A stretch of 64,000 bases of DNA from Oceanospirillum linum (GCF_001995095.2 NZ_MTSD02000003.1:186001-250000); one strand, 5' to 3'; counted from the stretch's first letter, positions 26,826 through 37,129 are shown. Made by a program: numbers and translations. Notes: generated by a model not told the origin, from the letters alone.

Positions 26826-27692
26826 TCACGATACCTTGTTTTTATCCTGATCCTTGCTTCTCAATACGGCGCGCAGTGGGCCGGAACAGCCATAACCCAA
26901 AAAAGCCACTAACAAGACAGTAGCCGGGTCATAGGCAACCACCACAAAGGCAAGGGCAATCACAAACATAGTCAGAAATGGCACCCGACCTTTCAGATCG
27001 ATCTCTTTAAAACTGCTATAGCGCACATTACTGACCATCAAGACACCAACCGCAGCCACAATAAAGGCTAATGCGTACTTATAGGATGTATCGATTAAGT
27101 TCAGATCACTGAAAGTCCAGACGATCCCGGCAATAATCGCCGCCGCAGCGGGGCTTGGTAAGCCGATAAACCAGCGCTTATCCACTGAGCCAATCTGCGT
27201 ATTAAAGCGTGCCAGGCGTAGTGCCGCACCTGCGACATAAATAAAAGCAGCAAACCAACCAATTTTACCGATATCCCCCAACATCCAGCTAAAAGACACC
27301 AGTGCCGGAGCAACACCAAAAGAGACCATATCCGCAAGGCTGTCATACTCTGCGCCAAACTCACTCTGAGTATTGGTCATACGGGCAACACGGCCATCAA
27401 GACCATCGAGAATCATGGAAACAAAAATTGCAATTGCGGCATTATCAAATACGCCATTCATTGCAGAAACGACAGCATAAAAACCGGAAAAAAGAGCACC
27501 AGTGGTAAACAGGTTTGGCAACAGGTAGATCCCTTTACGGCGAACCTTTTTGCCTTCCTCTACGGTCTCTTCTTCTATCTCATCCTCGCCCATCGACAAC
27601 ATGCGGGTCTCTTCCACAAAATCGTCATCGTGAGCTGATTTACTCTCAGCTTGAGCATTATCGGGCTGAGATTGCTTCTCTTGATCAGTCAT
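26826..27692 (-). CDS. pssA: CDP-diacylglycerol-serine O-phosphatidyltransferase
   Basis: 288 residues. The CDP-alcohol phosphotransferase signature D-G-x2-A-R-x8-G-x3-D-x3-D is complete in LDGLDGRVARMTNTQSEFGA followed by EYDSLADMVSFG. About eight membrane helices follow. It makes phosphatidylserine, the precursor of phosphatidylethanolamine, at the inner membrane. This is the integral-membrane (subclass II, Bacillus-like) enzyme, not the peripheral E. coli type. An acidic N-terminal extension of about 50 residues precedes the first helix. ATG 27692 with AGGT eight bases upstream was preferred to GTG 27707. In many gammaproteobacteria this gene sits near ilvC and ilvIH, as here. Confidence 0.93.
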   Translation of the reverse strand: MTDQEKQSQPDNAQAESKSAHDDDFVEETRMLSMGEDEIEEETVEEGKKVRRKGIYLLPNLFTTGALFSGFYAVVSAMNGVFDNAAIAIFVSMILDGLDGRVARMTNTQSEFGAEYDSLADMVSFGVAPALVSFSWMLGDIGKIGWFAAFIYVAGAALRLARFNTQIGSVDKRWFIGLPSPAAAAIIAGIVWTFSDLNLIDTSYKYALAFIVAAVGVLMVSNVRYSSFKEIDLKGRVPFLTMFVIALAFVVVAYDPATVLLVAFLGYGCSGPLRAVLRSKDQDKNKVS

Positions 27693-27886
27693 TGAAAAAC
27701 CTATCACTAAAGATTGAAGCAGACATTCTACACCCTGAGTGCCCTCTGTCTCTATCGCTGTCAGGTGTTAAATAGTTACCAAAAGCGCTGAAAACACCGC
27801 TTTCACGATAAAACCTGTTTTAACGCAAAAAGAGCAGTGAACTCCCCCCTTACCAGAGCAATCAGCGTCACAGAAACAACAGGCAC

Positions 27887-27916
27887 AAAAAAGGGCCAGC
27901 ATAAGCCGGCCCTTTT
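27887..27916 (-). terminator. Terminator of ilvC
   Basis: Arms AAAAGGGCC and GGCCCTTTT around a 10-base loop. The minus strand ends in a T-run. Confidence 0.85.
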
Positions 27917-27933
27917 CAGATCAGAAAAGAAAC

Positions 27934-29266
<1,333 letters not shown>

Positions 29267-30145
29267 TTGGATACCCGACTGCTGAAACACTTTCTGGCCC
29301 TGTCTGAAACACTGCACTTTGGCCGCGCCAGCGAGGCTTGCCATATCAGCTCTTCAGCCCTGAGCCGTAGCATCAAACAACTGGAAGATTCCTTGGGCGT
29401 CAGCCTGTTTGAACGGGACAACCGCACCGTGAGCCTGACTCAGCAGGGCTTGAAGTTCCAGGTTTATGCTCGGGAAGCACTCAGCCAGTGGGATATGATC
29501 CGTAATGCACTACTGGAGGATGCGCAGGAGTTGCAGGGTGAGCTCAGCATGTACTGCTCCGTGACCGCCAGTTACAGTTTTCTGCACGATATTTTACGGC
29601 GCTTCCGAAGCCGCTACCCCAGGATTGAGATCAAATTGCATACCGGAGCCCCTGAACCTGCCGTTCATCGGGTATTAAATGGTGATGAAGATATCGCTAT
29701 TGCCGCCCGACCCGATAACCTCTCCGGTGCCCTCGCATTTAAATCCACCGGCTTATCCCCACTTCTGTTTATCGCGCCTACAGATGATGCTGTTATCGCG
29801 CCCCAGTTTGCCGGTGATATTGAGCACGTAAACTGGTCCGACGTACCGATGATTCTCTCAGAACAAGGCTTAGCCCGTACACGGGTTGACCGTTGGTTCA
29901 GCAATAAAGCCCTGAAACCCAATATTTACGCCCAGGTTGCCGGTAATGAAGCGATTGTCAGCATGGTAAGCCTGGGGTTCGGTGTTGGTGTCGTGCCCAA
30001 AATCGTGCTGGAAAACAGCCCGTTGGCCAATACTGTTCAGGTCCTGCCTGTAACGCCAACGCTACCTGCTTTTGACGTAGGTGTCTGCGTGTTGAAAAAG
30101 AAACTGAAGAATCCTCTGATCGAAGCATTTTGGGCCCAGCTGTAG
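29267..30145 (+). CDS. ilvY: LysR-family activator IlvY
   Basis: 292 residues. The N-terminal helix-turn-helix reads LHFGRASEACHISSSALSRS followed by IKQLEDSLGVSLFERDNRTV, very like IlvY. I chose TTG 29267 over ATG 29225: GAGGAG lies seven bases before it and the resulting MDTRLLKHFLALSETLHFG matches the family start. IlvY activates ilvC on binding acetolactate or acetohydroxybutyrate. Divergent from ilvC. The C-terminal substrate-binding domain appears complete. Confidence 0.9.
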   Translation: MDTRLLKHFLALSETLHFGRASEACHISSSALSRSIKQLEDSLGVSLFERDNRTVSLTQQGLKFQVYAREALSQWDMIRNALLEDAQELQGELSMYCSVTASYSFLHDILRRFRSRYPRIEIKLHTGAPEPAVHRVLNGDEDIAIAARPDNLSGALAFKSTGLSPLLFIAPTDDAVIAPQFAGDIEHVNWSDVPMILSEQGLARTRVDRWFSNKALKPNIYAQVAGNEAIVSMVSLGFGVGVVPKIVLENSPLANTVQVLPVTPTLPAFDVGVCVLKKKLKNPLIEAFWAQL

Positions 30146-30190
30146 CCAGGCCATGACAACGGCAGCAAGGAAATAAAAAGACAGAAGCAA

Positions 30191-30229
30191 AAAAACCGCC
30201 GAGCCCTCACTTCAGAGTCAGCGGTTTTT
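30191..30229. terminator. Bidirectional terminator between ilvY and ilvH
   Basis: Arms AAAAACCGC and GCGGTTTTT with a 21-base loop. T-runs occur on both strands between convergent genes. Confidence 0.8.
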
Positions 30230-30280
30230 CTTGTGGCGTAACCTGCATACGCTCCGGCAGCAGGTTAAATTTCCGGTAAC

Positions 30281-30772
30281 TTAAAGACTAAGCACTTTCT
30301 CACCACGGGAGATACCGGATACACCGGTACGCACTACTTCCAGAACCGTATTCAGCCCCAGAGCCTGAATAAAGGCATCCAGCTTATCACCTTCACCGGT
30401 CATCTGGATCGTGTAGGTCGTACTGGTCATATCTACGATCTGACCCCGGAAGACATCCGTTGTGCGTTTAATTTCTGCACGCTGGGCACCCACGGCCTTC
30501 ACTTTAATCAGCATCAGCTCACGCTCAATATGCTGACCTTCGGTCAGGTCAACCAGCTTCACCACATCAAGCAATTTGTTCAGCTGCTTGGTGATCTGCT
30601 CAATCACCTGATCTGAACCAACAGTAGTCAGAGTCAGGCGAGACAGCGTCGGGTCTTCCGTTGGTGCCACGTTCAGCGATTCAATGTTGAAATTACGCTG
30701 AGAGAACAGGCCCACAACACGGGACAGCGCACCAGCCTCGTTTTCCATTAAGATGGAGATAATGTGTCTCAT
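30281..30772 (-). CDS. ilvH: Acetolactate synthase small (regulatory) subunit
   Basis: 163 residues, the IlvH length. The N-terminal ACT domain has MRHIISILMENEAGALSRVV and GLFSQRNFNIESLNVAPTED, where valine binds for feedback inhibition. It forms the holoenzyme with IlvI, whose stop lies two bases upstream of this ATG, so the genes are co-translated. Confidence 0.97.
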   Translation of the reverse strand: MRHIISILMENEAGALSRVVGLFSQRNFNIESLNVAPTEDPTLSRLTLTTVGSDQVIEQITKQLNKLLDVVKLVDLTEGQHIERELMLIKVKAVGAQRAEIKRTTDVFRGQIVDMTSTTYTIQMTGEGDKLDAFIQALGLNTVLEVVRTGVSGISRGEKVLSL

Positions 30773-30774
30773 GA

Positions 30775-32496
30775 TCAGGTACGCTCCGTCTTACTCAGCA
30801 ACATGTCACGCATTGATCCTTGCGGGATCTGCATTGGGTAAACGTGCTCTTTCGGATCGACCATTACGTTTACAAACACCAGCTCATCTTTCATAGCAAA
30901 GGCTTTTTCAAGCGTTGGCTCAAGGTCTTCAATACGATTAACCGTCATGGCAACGTGACCATAAGCTTCAATCAGCTTCTCAAAGTCCGGCAGGGATTCC
31001 ATATAAGAGTGTGAGTGACGCTCTTTATAGTTCAGATCCTGCCACTGGCGCACCATACCCAACGACTGGTTGTTCAGGTTGATGATCTTCACCGGAATGT
31101 TGTACTGCTTACAGGTCGACAGTTCCTGCAGCATCATCTGGAAACTACCCTCACCTGTGACCAGTGCCACGTCGTTATCCGGATAGTTCAGTTTGATGCC
31201 CATCGCCGCCGGGAAACCAAAGCCCATGGTGCCAAGACCGCCGGAAGTGATCCAACGATTAGGCTTATCGAACTTATAGTACTGAGCCGCAAACATCTGG
31301 TGCTGACCAACATCGGTCACCACATAAGCATCACCCTTGGTCACACGCCATAACGCTTCGACCGCCTGCTGAGGCTTGATCGGACGATCTTCCTCCGCCT
31401 GATACAGTTCGGTATGCGCCGCACGCCACTCATTGATCTGCTTCCACCACTCCGCCAGAGCATCAGCATCAGGAGAGGTCTTCGACTGATCCAGTAGAGC
31501 CAACATCTCATTCAGAACCGAATCAACCGGGCCAACAATCGGTACATCGGCACGAACAGTCTTGGAGATAGAGGTTGGATCGATATCCACATGAACAATT
31601 TTTGCCGTTGGGCAAAACTTACTGACATTATTGGTTGCACGATCATCGAAACGAGCACCAATGCAAACAATCAGGTCAGAACTGTGCATCGCCATGCTAG
31701 CCTCATAGCTACCATGCATCCCCAGCCAGCCGACACTTTGCTCATCAGTTTGAGGAAAAGAGCCAATCCCCATCAGAGATGTTGTAACCGGGAAACCCAG
31801 CTTCTTCGCCAATTCAGTGAACTGCGCAGACGATTTACCCAGGATAACACCGCCACCGCCATAGATAATCGGGCGCTTGGCTTTCTGCATCAGCTCAACC
31901 GCTTTCTTGATCTGGCCGGTGTGACCGCGGGTCACAGGGTTATAGGAGCGAAGCTTCACTTTTTTCGGATATTCGTATTCAAAGCGATCCGTCGGGGCGG
32001 TCATATCCTTAGGGATATCTACAACCACAGGGCCCGGACGACCGGTTGAAGCGATATAGAAAGCTTTCTTGATGATCTCAGGAATTTCCGATGCGTGCTT
32101 CACGCTGAAACTGTGCTTTACCACAGGGCGGGAAACACCAATTATATCGGTCTCCTGGAAGGCGTCTTCGCCTATCAGATGACTCATTACCTGACCACAG
32201 ATAACAACCATAGGAATCGAATCCATATACGCGGTTGCAATACCCGTTACTGTGTTGGTCGCGCCGGGACCCGAGGTAACAAGAACCACACCTGGCTTAC
32301 CCGCTGCACGGGCGTAACCGTCGGCCATGTGGGTAGCACCCTGCTCATGACGTACCAGAATGTGTTTAACCTTATCTTGGCGGAATATGGCATCGTAAAT
32401 GTGAAGTGCCGATCCGCCGGGATAACCGTAGATATACTCAACGCCCTCATCCTGAAGAGAACGAACGAGCATGTCGGCGCCAGAAAGTAATTCCAC
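30775..32496 (-). CDS. ilvI: Acetolactate synthase large subunit, isozyme III type
   Basis: 573 residues. It condenses pyruvate with pyruvate or 2-oxobutyrate using thiamine diphosphate, FAD and Mg2+. The cofactor-activating Glu lies in [19 protein letters not shown], and the ThDP/Mg motif is [16 protein letters not shown] ending in NLNN. The motif has Glu where GDG is usual, a variant I believe also occurs in pseudomonads. The start is GTG 32496; its product [14 protein letters not shown] matches IlvI. A Gly-rich stretch lies about nine bases upstream. A long structured leader precedes it. Confidence 0.97.
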   Translation of the reverse strand: MELLSGADMLVRSLQDEGVEYIYGYPGGSALHIYDAIFRQDKVKHILVRHEQGATHMADGYARAAGKPGVVLVTSGPGATNTVTGIATAYMDSIPMVVICGQVMSHLIGEDAFQETDIIGVSRPVVKHSFSVKHASEIPEIIKKAFYIASTGRPGPVVVDIPKDMTAPTDRFEYEYPKKVKLRSYNPVTRGHTGQIKKAVELMQKAKRPIIYGGGGVILGKSSAQFTELAKKLGFPVTTSLMGIGSFPQTDEQSVGWLGMHGSYEASMAMHSSDLIVCIGARFDDRATNNVSKFCPTAKIVHVDIDPTSISKTVRADVPIVGPVDSVLNEMLALLDQSKTSPDADALAEWWKQINEWRAAHTELYQAEEDRPIKPQQAVEALWRVTKGDAYVVTDVGQHQMFAAQYYKFDKPNRWITSGGLGTMGFGFPAAMGIKLNYPDNDVALVTGEGSFQMMLQELSTCKQYNIPVKIINLNNQSLGMVRQWQDLNYKERHSHSYMESLPDFEKLIEAYGHVAMTVNRIEDLEPTLEKAFAMKDELVFVNVMVDPKEHVYPMQIPQGSMRDMLLSKTERT

Positions 32497-32840
32497 CGTA
32501 GTGAACCCCCAAATTTGAGTTCCCCGTCATCTTTGGACTGTCGGGAACATCGAGCTAAAAGAATGCTTTCCAATAGGTGCGGACTATGTGACTGATAGAT
32601 TAAGGGCAGCCACGCGCGCGCTCCTGATCATGCAGGCTCATGACTAGGCTGCCTTACCTGGCACATAGAACCGGATAGGTTCTGCACTCTTCTTCGCACG
32701 GGTAGATGCGGATCGGGGCGTCAGCCAGGCCTGGCGGGTAAACCTGGGCCTGCTATTCCTTCGGTGGGTAAATAAAGCCTGTTTACCCTTTCGCGTAGAC
32801 GGTCGGGGTTCGCCCTGTATCTACGCCCGGAAAATAAGGA
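32497..32840 (-). ncRNA. Structured 5' leader of ilvIH (candidate cis-regulatory RNA)
   Basis: About 340 bases between a likely promoter and ilvI. Stems seen: GCGTAGA/TCTACGC (32793-32799 with 32820-32826) enclosing a GGG-TTCG-CCC hairpin; AGAACC/GGTTCT (32667-32683); GGCAGCC/GGCTGCC (32605-32611 with 32647-32653). The segment 32881-side GTTTACCC (32781-32788) can pair with either GGGTAAAC at 32736-32743 or GGGTAAA at 32766-32772, which are mutually exclusive folds. I find no leader peptide rich in Leu, Val or Ile. A structured leader motif called ilvB-OMG has been described upstream of acetolactate synthase genes in marine gammaproteobacteria; whether this belongs to it I cannot tell. Confidence 0.55.
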
Positions 32841-32847
32841 CAATTAG

Positions 32848-32874
32848 GTTCTAACAGCAGGTTAAAGATGTCAA
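32848..32874 (-). promoter_or_regulatory. Candidate ilvIH promoter
   Basis: On the minus strand a consensus -35 TTGACA (32874-32869) is followed after 15 bases by TAGAAC (32853-32848). Transcription would begin near 32841, at the edge of the structured leader. The spacer is short, so the -10 is uncertain. Confidence 0.45.
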
Positions 32875-33231
32875 TAGAACAATAGGGCGAGTTAGGGGGT
32901 TAAGACTGCTTTTTGGTGCAATGCAAAATAAAAACCGGCTTTTTTAGTAAAATCATTCCACTAGCCGCACTGAATCCACAAATTTTACATGGGATTTTCA
33001 GAGAACTGTTCCCTCAACGTCAACCTTTAGATAAGTGAAAAGCGCCCCCTCTTAGGCTGTTTTTTTCCAGGTGTTCTCTGCTCGAGAAACGGAGCTTTAA
33101 CGTCAAAAGATGCAATTGAATTATTGTAGAAGCTGGGGGCTCTGGTCGTTACAATCTTTGGTAATTCTGTTCGCTGCTAAGGGTTTACTAAAAAGTCGGA
33201 GCACACAGAACCAGACTAAGGAAAGTTCATT

Positions 33232-34380
33232 ATGAGCTTTGCAAATAAAAATGGAATACAGGGATTAATTGTGAATAACCGAAAGCTTTTAAAAATTACA
33301 GCCTTAAGCCTAATCATGACAGGCTGTGCGTCCTCAAAGCCGGTAGAGGATACAACACCTCTAGCAGAAACCAGCATTCTGGAGGCAAAGTACTCTATTG
33401 GGGGCTTCATACTACCTGATAGCAAGGGAAGCGTGACTATTTATACGCAACCTGAACGCCGGGCAATCAAGGATACGGTTAAATATGACTCTTGGTTTGC
33501 CCGTCAGATGATAGGCAATGCTGATAAAACAATGATTGCGCGTGTTGATAAAAATCTGCAATGGCACCTTGATCACGATGAAAAAGCTTTTTACGAGTGC
33601 CCTCTGTCTGGCTGTAGTGACACAAGTATTTGGGATCAGCTTGAGAAGCAGCAAGATAACGAAGAAGAGAATGACTACTATGACCCATCCGGCGGGGACT
33701 CCTGCAAGCTGACTTCGTCAGACTTTAAATTTAACATCACCCCTAAGGATAAACAGCGCACAGTGAACGGCTTTAAGGCTGATCAGTATGTGGCCCAGTG
33801 GACCATGACCACCCAGGATGAACAAGGGCTGGAAGATAAGCATGTGGTAAAAATGGACTTCTGGATGACCAAGCCTGACGAAACAACTAAAGAGGTGTGG
33901 GACATTAATGGTCAGTACAACAGAAACTACTTAAGCAAAGTTTCAGATCAGACAAACCCATTATCTAACTTCTTTAATAATCAGGTTTTTGGTGCAATTT
34001 CTATGATCTCGGGTGATATCGAGAAAAAAGAGATGGACAACGATTCTGAAGTGGTTAAAAAGCTGAAAGCAATACCGGGCTACCCTGTATCCATTAAACT
34101 TGAGTGGTTCGCTGACAGTCAGGCCTGCCAGCAAGTAACGAAAAAAGCAGAGAAAAAAGAAACTGCGTTCAGTATAAAAGACCCCCTGGGCTCTTTGACA
34201 AAGATGGCCGAAGATATTGCAGAAAAACGAGTTAATAAAGAAGTTGAAAAACGCACAACTCGTGATACCAGCAAACCTATGCTGTCTTATATCTACGATG
34301 TCACTAACGTTAAGGTACAACAGGAGCGTGGCAGCCGCTTTGACGTCCCCAAAGGATACAAACTAACAGATCGTCAGTAA
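33232..34380 (+). CDS. Lipoprotein of unknown function
   Basis: 382 residues. The signal region KLLKITALSLIMTGCASSKP has a lipobox ending in Cys31 (counting from ATG 33232) and Ala-Ser after it, so outer-membrane sorting is likely. The mature part has four Cys in pairs (YECPLSGCSD; another near SCKL) and a Lys/Glu-rich C-terminus. ATG 33232 has AAGGAA eight bases upstream; a GTG at 33271 with AGGGA is also possible and gives a shorter signal. I do not recognise a domain. It lies just left of the accessory island and has its own hairpin downstream. Confidence 0.65.
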   Translation: MSFANKNGIQGLIVNNRKLLKITALSLIMTGCASSKPVEDTTPLAETSILEAKYSIGGFILPDSKGSVTIYTQPERRAIKDTVKYDSWFARQMIGNADKTMIARVDKNLQWHLDHDEKAFYECPLSGCSDTSIWDQLEKQQDNEEENDYYDPSGGDSCKLTSSDFKFNITPKDKQRTVNGFKADQYVAQWTMTTQDEQGLEDKHVVKMDFWMTKPDETTKEVWDINGQYNRNYLSKVSDQTNPLSNFFNNQVFGAISMISGDIEKKEMDNDSEVVKKLKAIPGYPVSIKLEWFADSQACQQVTKKAEKKETAFSIKDPLGSLTKMAEDIAEKRVNKEVEKRTTRDTSKPMLSYIYDVTNVKVQQERGSRFDVPKGYKLTDRQ

Positions 34381-34388
34381 CGCCTGCA

Positions 34389-34417
34389 CCTCGGCCTGGC
34401 TATAAGCTGGGCTGAGG
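34389..34417 (+). terminator. Terminator-like hairpin after the lipoprotein gene
   Basis: A 13-bp stem with wobble pairs (CCTCGGCCTGGCT and AGCTGGGCTGAGG) and an ATA loop. Only TTT follows, so termination may be partial. Confidence 0.5.
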
Positions 34418-34423
34418 TTTATG

Positions 34424-35055
34424 TCCTACTTGATGCTTTGATTGAGTCCGTGTTTAACAGTATTCCGGCGCAACTGTCACTGGTAATGGATGAATCGGTA
34501 AAACGCTTTAAGTTTAAAAACGTGCATGAGCGTAAATCCCGCTACAACGATTTTGAGAACGCCATTCACTGGCTGCAGAACTGCCGTCTTGCCTTAGCCA
34601 ACTACCCGATTGAAGGCACGCCCAAGTCGCCGCTGGCGGCTTACAAAAAGGACAACAAGGTAAAGCTGTTCCTGTTTGATACCGGCCTGCTCAATCATAT
34701 GCTGGGCAGCGGCTATCGGGAGATCAAACAACAGAGCTACGAGTACAAAGGCTATATCGCGGAGAACTTTGTTCAACAGGAGCTGGCGGCTATCGGTGTT
34801 GATCCTACGTTTTCATGGAACGATGCTAGGGCGGAGATTGAGTTTATTGTCAGTAATGACGAAGGCAAGATTATCCCGATAGAAGTGAAAAGCGGCAAAA
34901 GGACACGGGCAAAATCCCTGCAGTCCTATATTCAGAAATGCTCACCGGAGAAAACCATCAAACTCACCGGAACACAGGGTTCCCCTATTACCGGGCAGAC
35001 GCATATCGTGATGCCGCTTTATTATGCGCAGTTTCTGCCGGAGCGGTGGGGGTGA
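34424..35055 (+). pseudogene. Truncated copy of the AAA+/DUF4143 ATPase
   Basis: From LIESVFNSIPAQLSLVMDES to the end this is nearly identical to the C-terminal half of the intact gene at 35796-37118. The left end keeps 18 bases of the intact gene's start (CCTACTTGATGCTTTGAT, coding LLDALI) fused in frame to the codons for ESV, so about 220 codons with the Walker motifs are gone. Similar words (GATGCTTTGAT and GATGCTACTCTGAT) at both ends of the lost segment suggest a microhomology deletion. No start codon with ribosome site remains. The C-terminal nuclease-like DUF4143 part (EIEFIVSNDE, IPIEVKSGK) is intact. Confidence 0.8.
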
Positions 35056-35083
35056 ATTATGGGTGTCCCGGCTTTACGGCCCA
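35054..35083 (+). repeat. Short interspersed repeat R1
   Basis: Begins GAATTATGGGTGTCCCGG and ends TACGGCCCA. It starts at the stop codon of the truncated ATPase copy. It matches R3 (37895-37924) at 28 of 30 positions. Confidence 0.7.
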
Positions 35084-35612
35084 TAAGCGCAGGTTCAGCT
35101 TGGCCTGATCCGGCCCTGCAGTGTAGGCAAAGAAGTCCTTATCATTGCTGTTATCCAGATTCCCCCTGAATCACGGCATTAGTTGATAACGGCGTACGTT
35201 GTTCAAACCTATCATTGGCTTCCTGACTGTCAATCTGGGTATAACCTTGCCAACCAAAAACAACCGGGTCTGCCGAGGCTCCTTGTGTCGCTTGCGCGAC
35301 CAGTACGTAGGCTCCCGGCTGCACCTTAGCAAAGGTTTTTTCTACGGCTGCATTAGCCTGAAAAGACGCATCCAGTTGTGTTAGGCCGTTCTCGTCATGC
35401 TTGAAGAGGAACAGATCATAATTAACCTCTGCTGGAATATTCAGCAGCAGACCTTTAATTTTGGTTTCTGTTTCGACAAGGGTACTGACGCAGGCAAACT
35501 GCCCCTGAGCCGAAAACGTCAAAGACAAGCCGCTGCCAAAATCAAGATTGGGGCAACCGGTCTGCTCAGCAACGCTGCTACCTGTTGCGGCAAGTGTCTG
35601 GGATAAATTATG
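35057..35612 (-). pseudogene. Fragment of a secreted PPC-domain protein, frameshifted
   Basis: The minus-strand frame reads from repeat R2 (about 35612) without a start codon through NLDFGSGLSLTFSAQGQFAC, VNYDLFLFKHDE and PGAYVLVAQATQG, a bacterial pre-peptidase C-terminal (PPC)-like beta sandwich. It breaks at a G5 tract (35162-35166). With one G fewer, the frame continues as GNLDNSNDKDFFAYTAGPDQ, the expected D-x-D-x-F PPC motif, and stops at 35057 inside repeat R1. It lacks a signal peptide and any catalytic part, so it is a remnant of a larger exported protein bounded by two repeats. Confidence 0.65.
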
Positions 35613-35626
35613 GGTGCCCCGGTTTC
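35605..35626 (+). repeat. Short interspersed repeat R2
   Basis: AAATTATGGGTGCCCCGG followed by TTT, in the same orientation as R1 and R3. It lies at the upstream end of the PPC fragment. Confidence 0.65.
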
Positions 35627-35652
35627 TTTCATTAAGAGCACATCTCGCCTAC

Positions 35653-35740
35653 CACACTTTTAGGCGCATAAAAGTGTGAATTTCCGCATTTTTATGCGCA
35701 TAAAAATGTAAAAAAATTCACTTTTCAGCGCGTAAAAGTG
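35653..35740. repeat. Three palindromes with centres exactly 32 bp apart, upstream of the ATPase
   Basis: Dyad 1 is 35653-35678 (arms CACACTTTTA and TAAAAGTGTG). Dyad 2 is 35687-35708, a perfect 22-bp palindrome with core TTTTATGCGCATAAAA. Dyad 3 is 35719-35740 (arms CACTTTT and AAAAGTG, core GCGC). Their centres are at 35665.5, 35697.5 and 35729.5. The third lies where a -35 would be for a TACAAT -10 at 35751-35756. This looks like a cooperative operator array for the ATPase gene; no regulator is adjacent. Confidence 0.75.
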
Positions 35741-35750
35741 TAAGACTTGC

Positions 35751-35756
35751 TACAAT
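35751..35756 (+). promoter_or_regulatory. Candidate -10 of the ATPase gene
   Basis: TACAAT, 45 bases before the start codon. The -35 position falls inside the third palindrome and has no consensus hexamer, so a protein bound there would affect the promoter directly. Confidence 0.45.
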
Positions 35757-35795
35757 GGGCTCTGTGAACCCTTTGATTTGCAGGAGCAAACCCGT

Positions 35796-37118
35796 ATGCA
35801 GCGCGCCCTACTTGATGCTTTGATCGCATGGAAAAACCAAGCCAGCCGTAAACCTCTGCTGATTGATGGCGCCCGCCAGACCGGTAAGACCTTTCTGCTG
35901 CAGGAGCTATTTGGCAAAACCTTTGCCAATACCCTGCGTATCGACTTTCTGGAAACGCCCGCCTACAAAGAGGCCTTTGAGAGTTCGCTGAGCCCGGATG
36001 ATATTTTATTCAATCTGGAGCTGATCAGTGGTCAGAGCTTTAACCCGCAAACCGATCTGCTGATTCTGGATGAGATCGGCGAGTGCGAGCGGGCCGTCAC
36101 CTCCCTCAAGTATTTTGCCGAGAAAGCCGCCACATATTTTGTGGCTGCCAGTGGTTCCAATATCGGCCTTCTGAACACCTTTCCGGTGGGCAAGGTGCAG
36201 CAATACAACCTGCGACCGCTGAGCTTCGGTGAGTTTCTGCAGGCCGCTGATGAACCGGCCTTGCTGAAAGCTTTTAATCAACAGATGAGTTCACCTGCTG
36301 TACACAGCAAACTGATGGATAAACTTACCGATTACTTCTTTACCGGCGGTATGCCGGAAGCAGTGTCGGTTTGGTTTCAACATAAAGAGCTGGGCATTTT
36401 AGAACGGGTTGAACGGGTTAATCAGATCCACGCTGATCTGGTGGCGGGTTATCAAAGGGATTTCGGTAAGTACGCCGGAAAAGTCGATGCTACTCTGATT
36501 GAGTCGGTGTTTAACAGCATTCCGGCACAGCTGTCGCTGGTAATGGATGAATCGGTAAAACGCTTTAAGTTTAAAAACGTGCATGAGCGTAAATCCCGTT
36601 ACAACGATTTTGAGAACGCCATTCACTGGCTGCAGAACTGCCGCCTTGCCTTAGCCAACTACCCGATTGAAGGCACGCCCAAGTTGCCGCTGGCGGCTTA
36701 CAAAAAGGACAACAAGGTAAAGCTGTTTCTGTTTGATACCGGCCTGCTCAATCATATGCTGGGCAGCGGCTATCGGGAGATCAAACAACAGAGCTACGAG
36801 TACAAGGGCTATATCGCGGAGAACTTTGTTCAACAGGAGCTGGCGGCTATCGGTGTTGATCCTACGTTTTCATGGAACGATGCACGGGCGGAGATTGAGT
36901 TTATTGTCAGTAATGACGAAGGCAAGATTATCCCGATAGAAGTGAAAAGCGGCAAAAGGACACGGGCAAAATCCCTGCAGTCCTATATTCAGAAATGCTC
37001 ACCGGAGAAAACCATCAAACTCACCGGAACACAGGGTTCCCCTATTACCGGGCAGACGCATATCGTCATGCCGCTTTATTATGCGCAGTTTCTGCCGGAG
37101 AGATGGGGAGATTTCTGA
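35796..37118 (+). CDS. AAA+ ATPase with C-terminal DUF4143 domain
   Basis: 440 residues. The N-terminal ATPase has Walker A IDGARQTGKTFLLQEL near residue 24, Walker B TDLLILDEIGE near 90 and a sensor FVAASGSNIGLL. The C-terminal DUF4143 domain has a restriction-endonuclease-like core: Asp/Glu in ARAEIEFIV and IPIEVKSGKRTRAKSL. AGGAG lies nine bases before ATG 35796; an in-frame TTG at 35778 is less likely. These ATPases are common, often duplicated in a genome, and mostly uncharacterised; a role in defence or DNA handling is only a guess. A truncated copy and a remnant flank it, and three spaced palindromes lie upstream. Confidence 0.88.
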   Translation: MQRALLDALIAWKNQASRKPLLIDGARQTGKTFLLQELFGKTFANTLRIDFLETPAYKEAFESSLSPDDILFNLELISGQSFNPQTDLLILDEIGECERAVTSLKYFAEKAATYFVAASGSNIGLLNTFPVGKVQQYNLRPLSFGEFLQAADEPALLKAFNQQMSSPAVHSKLMDKLTDYFFTGGMPEAVSVWFQHKELGILERVERVNQIHADLVAGYQRDFGKYAGKVDATLIESVFNSIPAQLSLVMDESVKRFKFKNVHERKSRYNDFENAIHWLQNCRLALANYPIEGTPKLPLAAYKKDNKVKLFLFDTGLLNHMLGSGYREIKQQSYEYKGYIAENFVQQELAAIGVDPTFSWNDARAEIEFIVSNDEGKIIPIEVKSGKRTRAKSLQSYIQKCSPEKTIKLTGTQGSPITGQTHIVMPLYYAQFLPERWGDF

Positions 37119-37129
37119 AGCGTATCGGG

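Noticed and set aside
32736-32788. Similarity of a leader hairpin to the 4.5S SRP RNA loop (CCGAAGGAATAGCAGG on the minus strand)
   Set aside because: The symmetric loop and full domain IV sequence are not matched and the flanks do not form the SRP rod, so I treat it as part of the ilvIH leader.
35653-35740. A CRISPR-like array at the three 32-bp spaced dyads
   Set aside because: The repeats are palindromic operators of only three units with no spacer-like unique sequences, and no cas gene is nearby.
35796-37118. Insertion sequence transposase
   Set aside because: The intact gene has Walker A and B motifs and a DUF4143 C-terminus, not a DDE or Y1 transposase, and there are no terminal inverted repeats at its ends.
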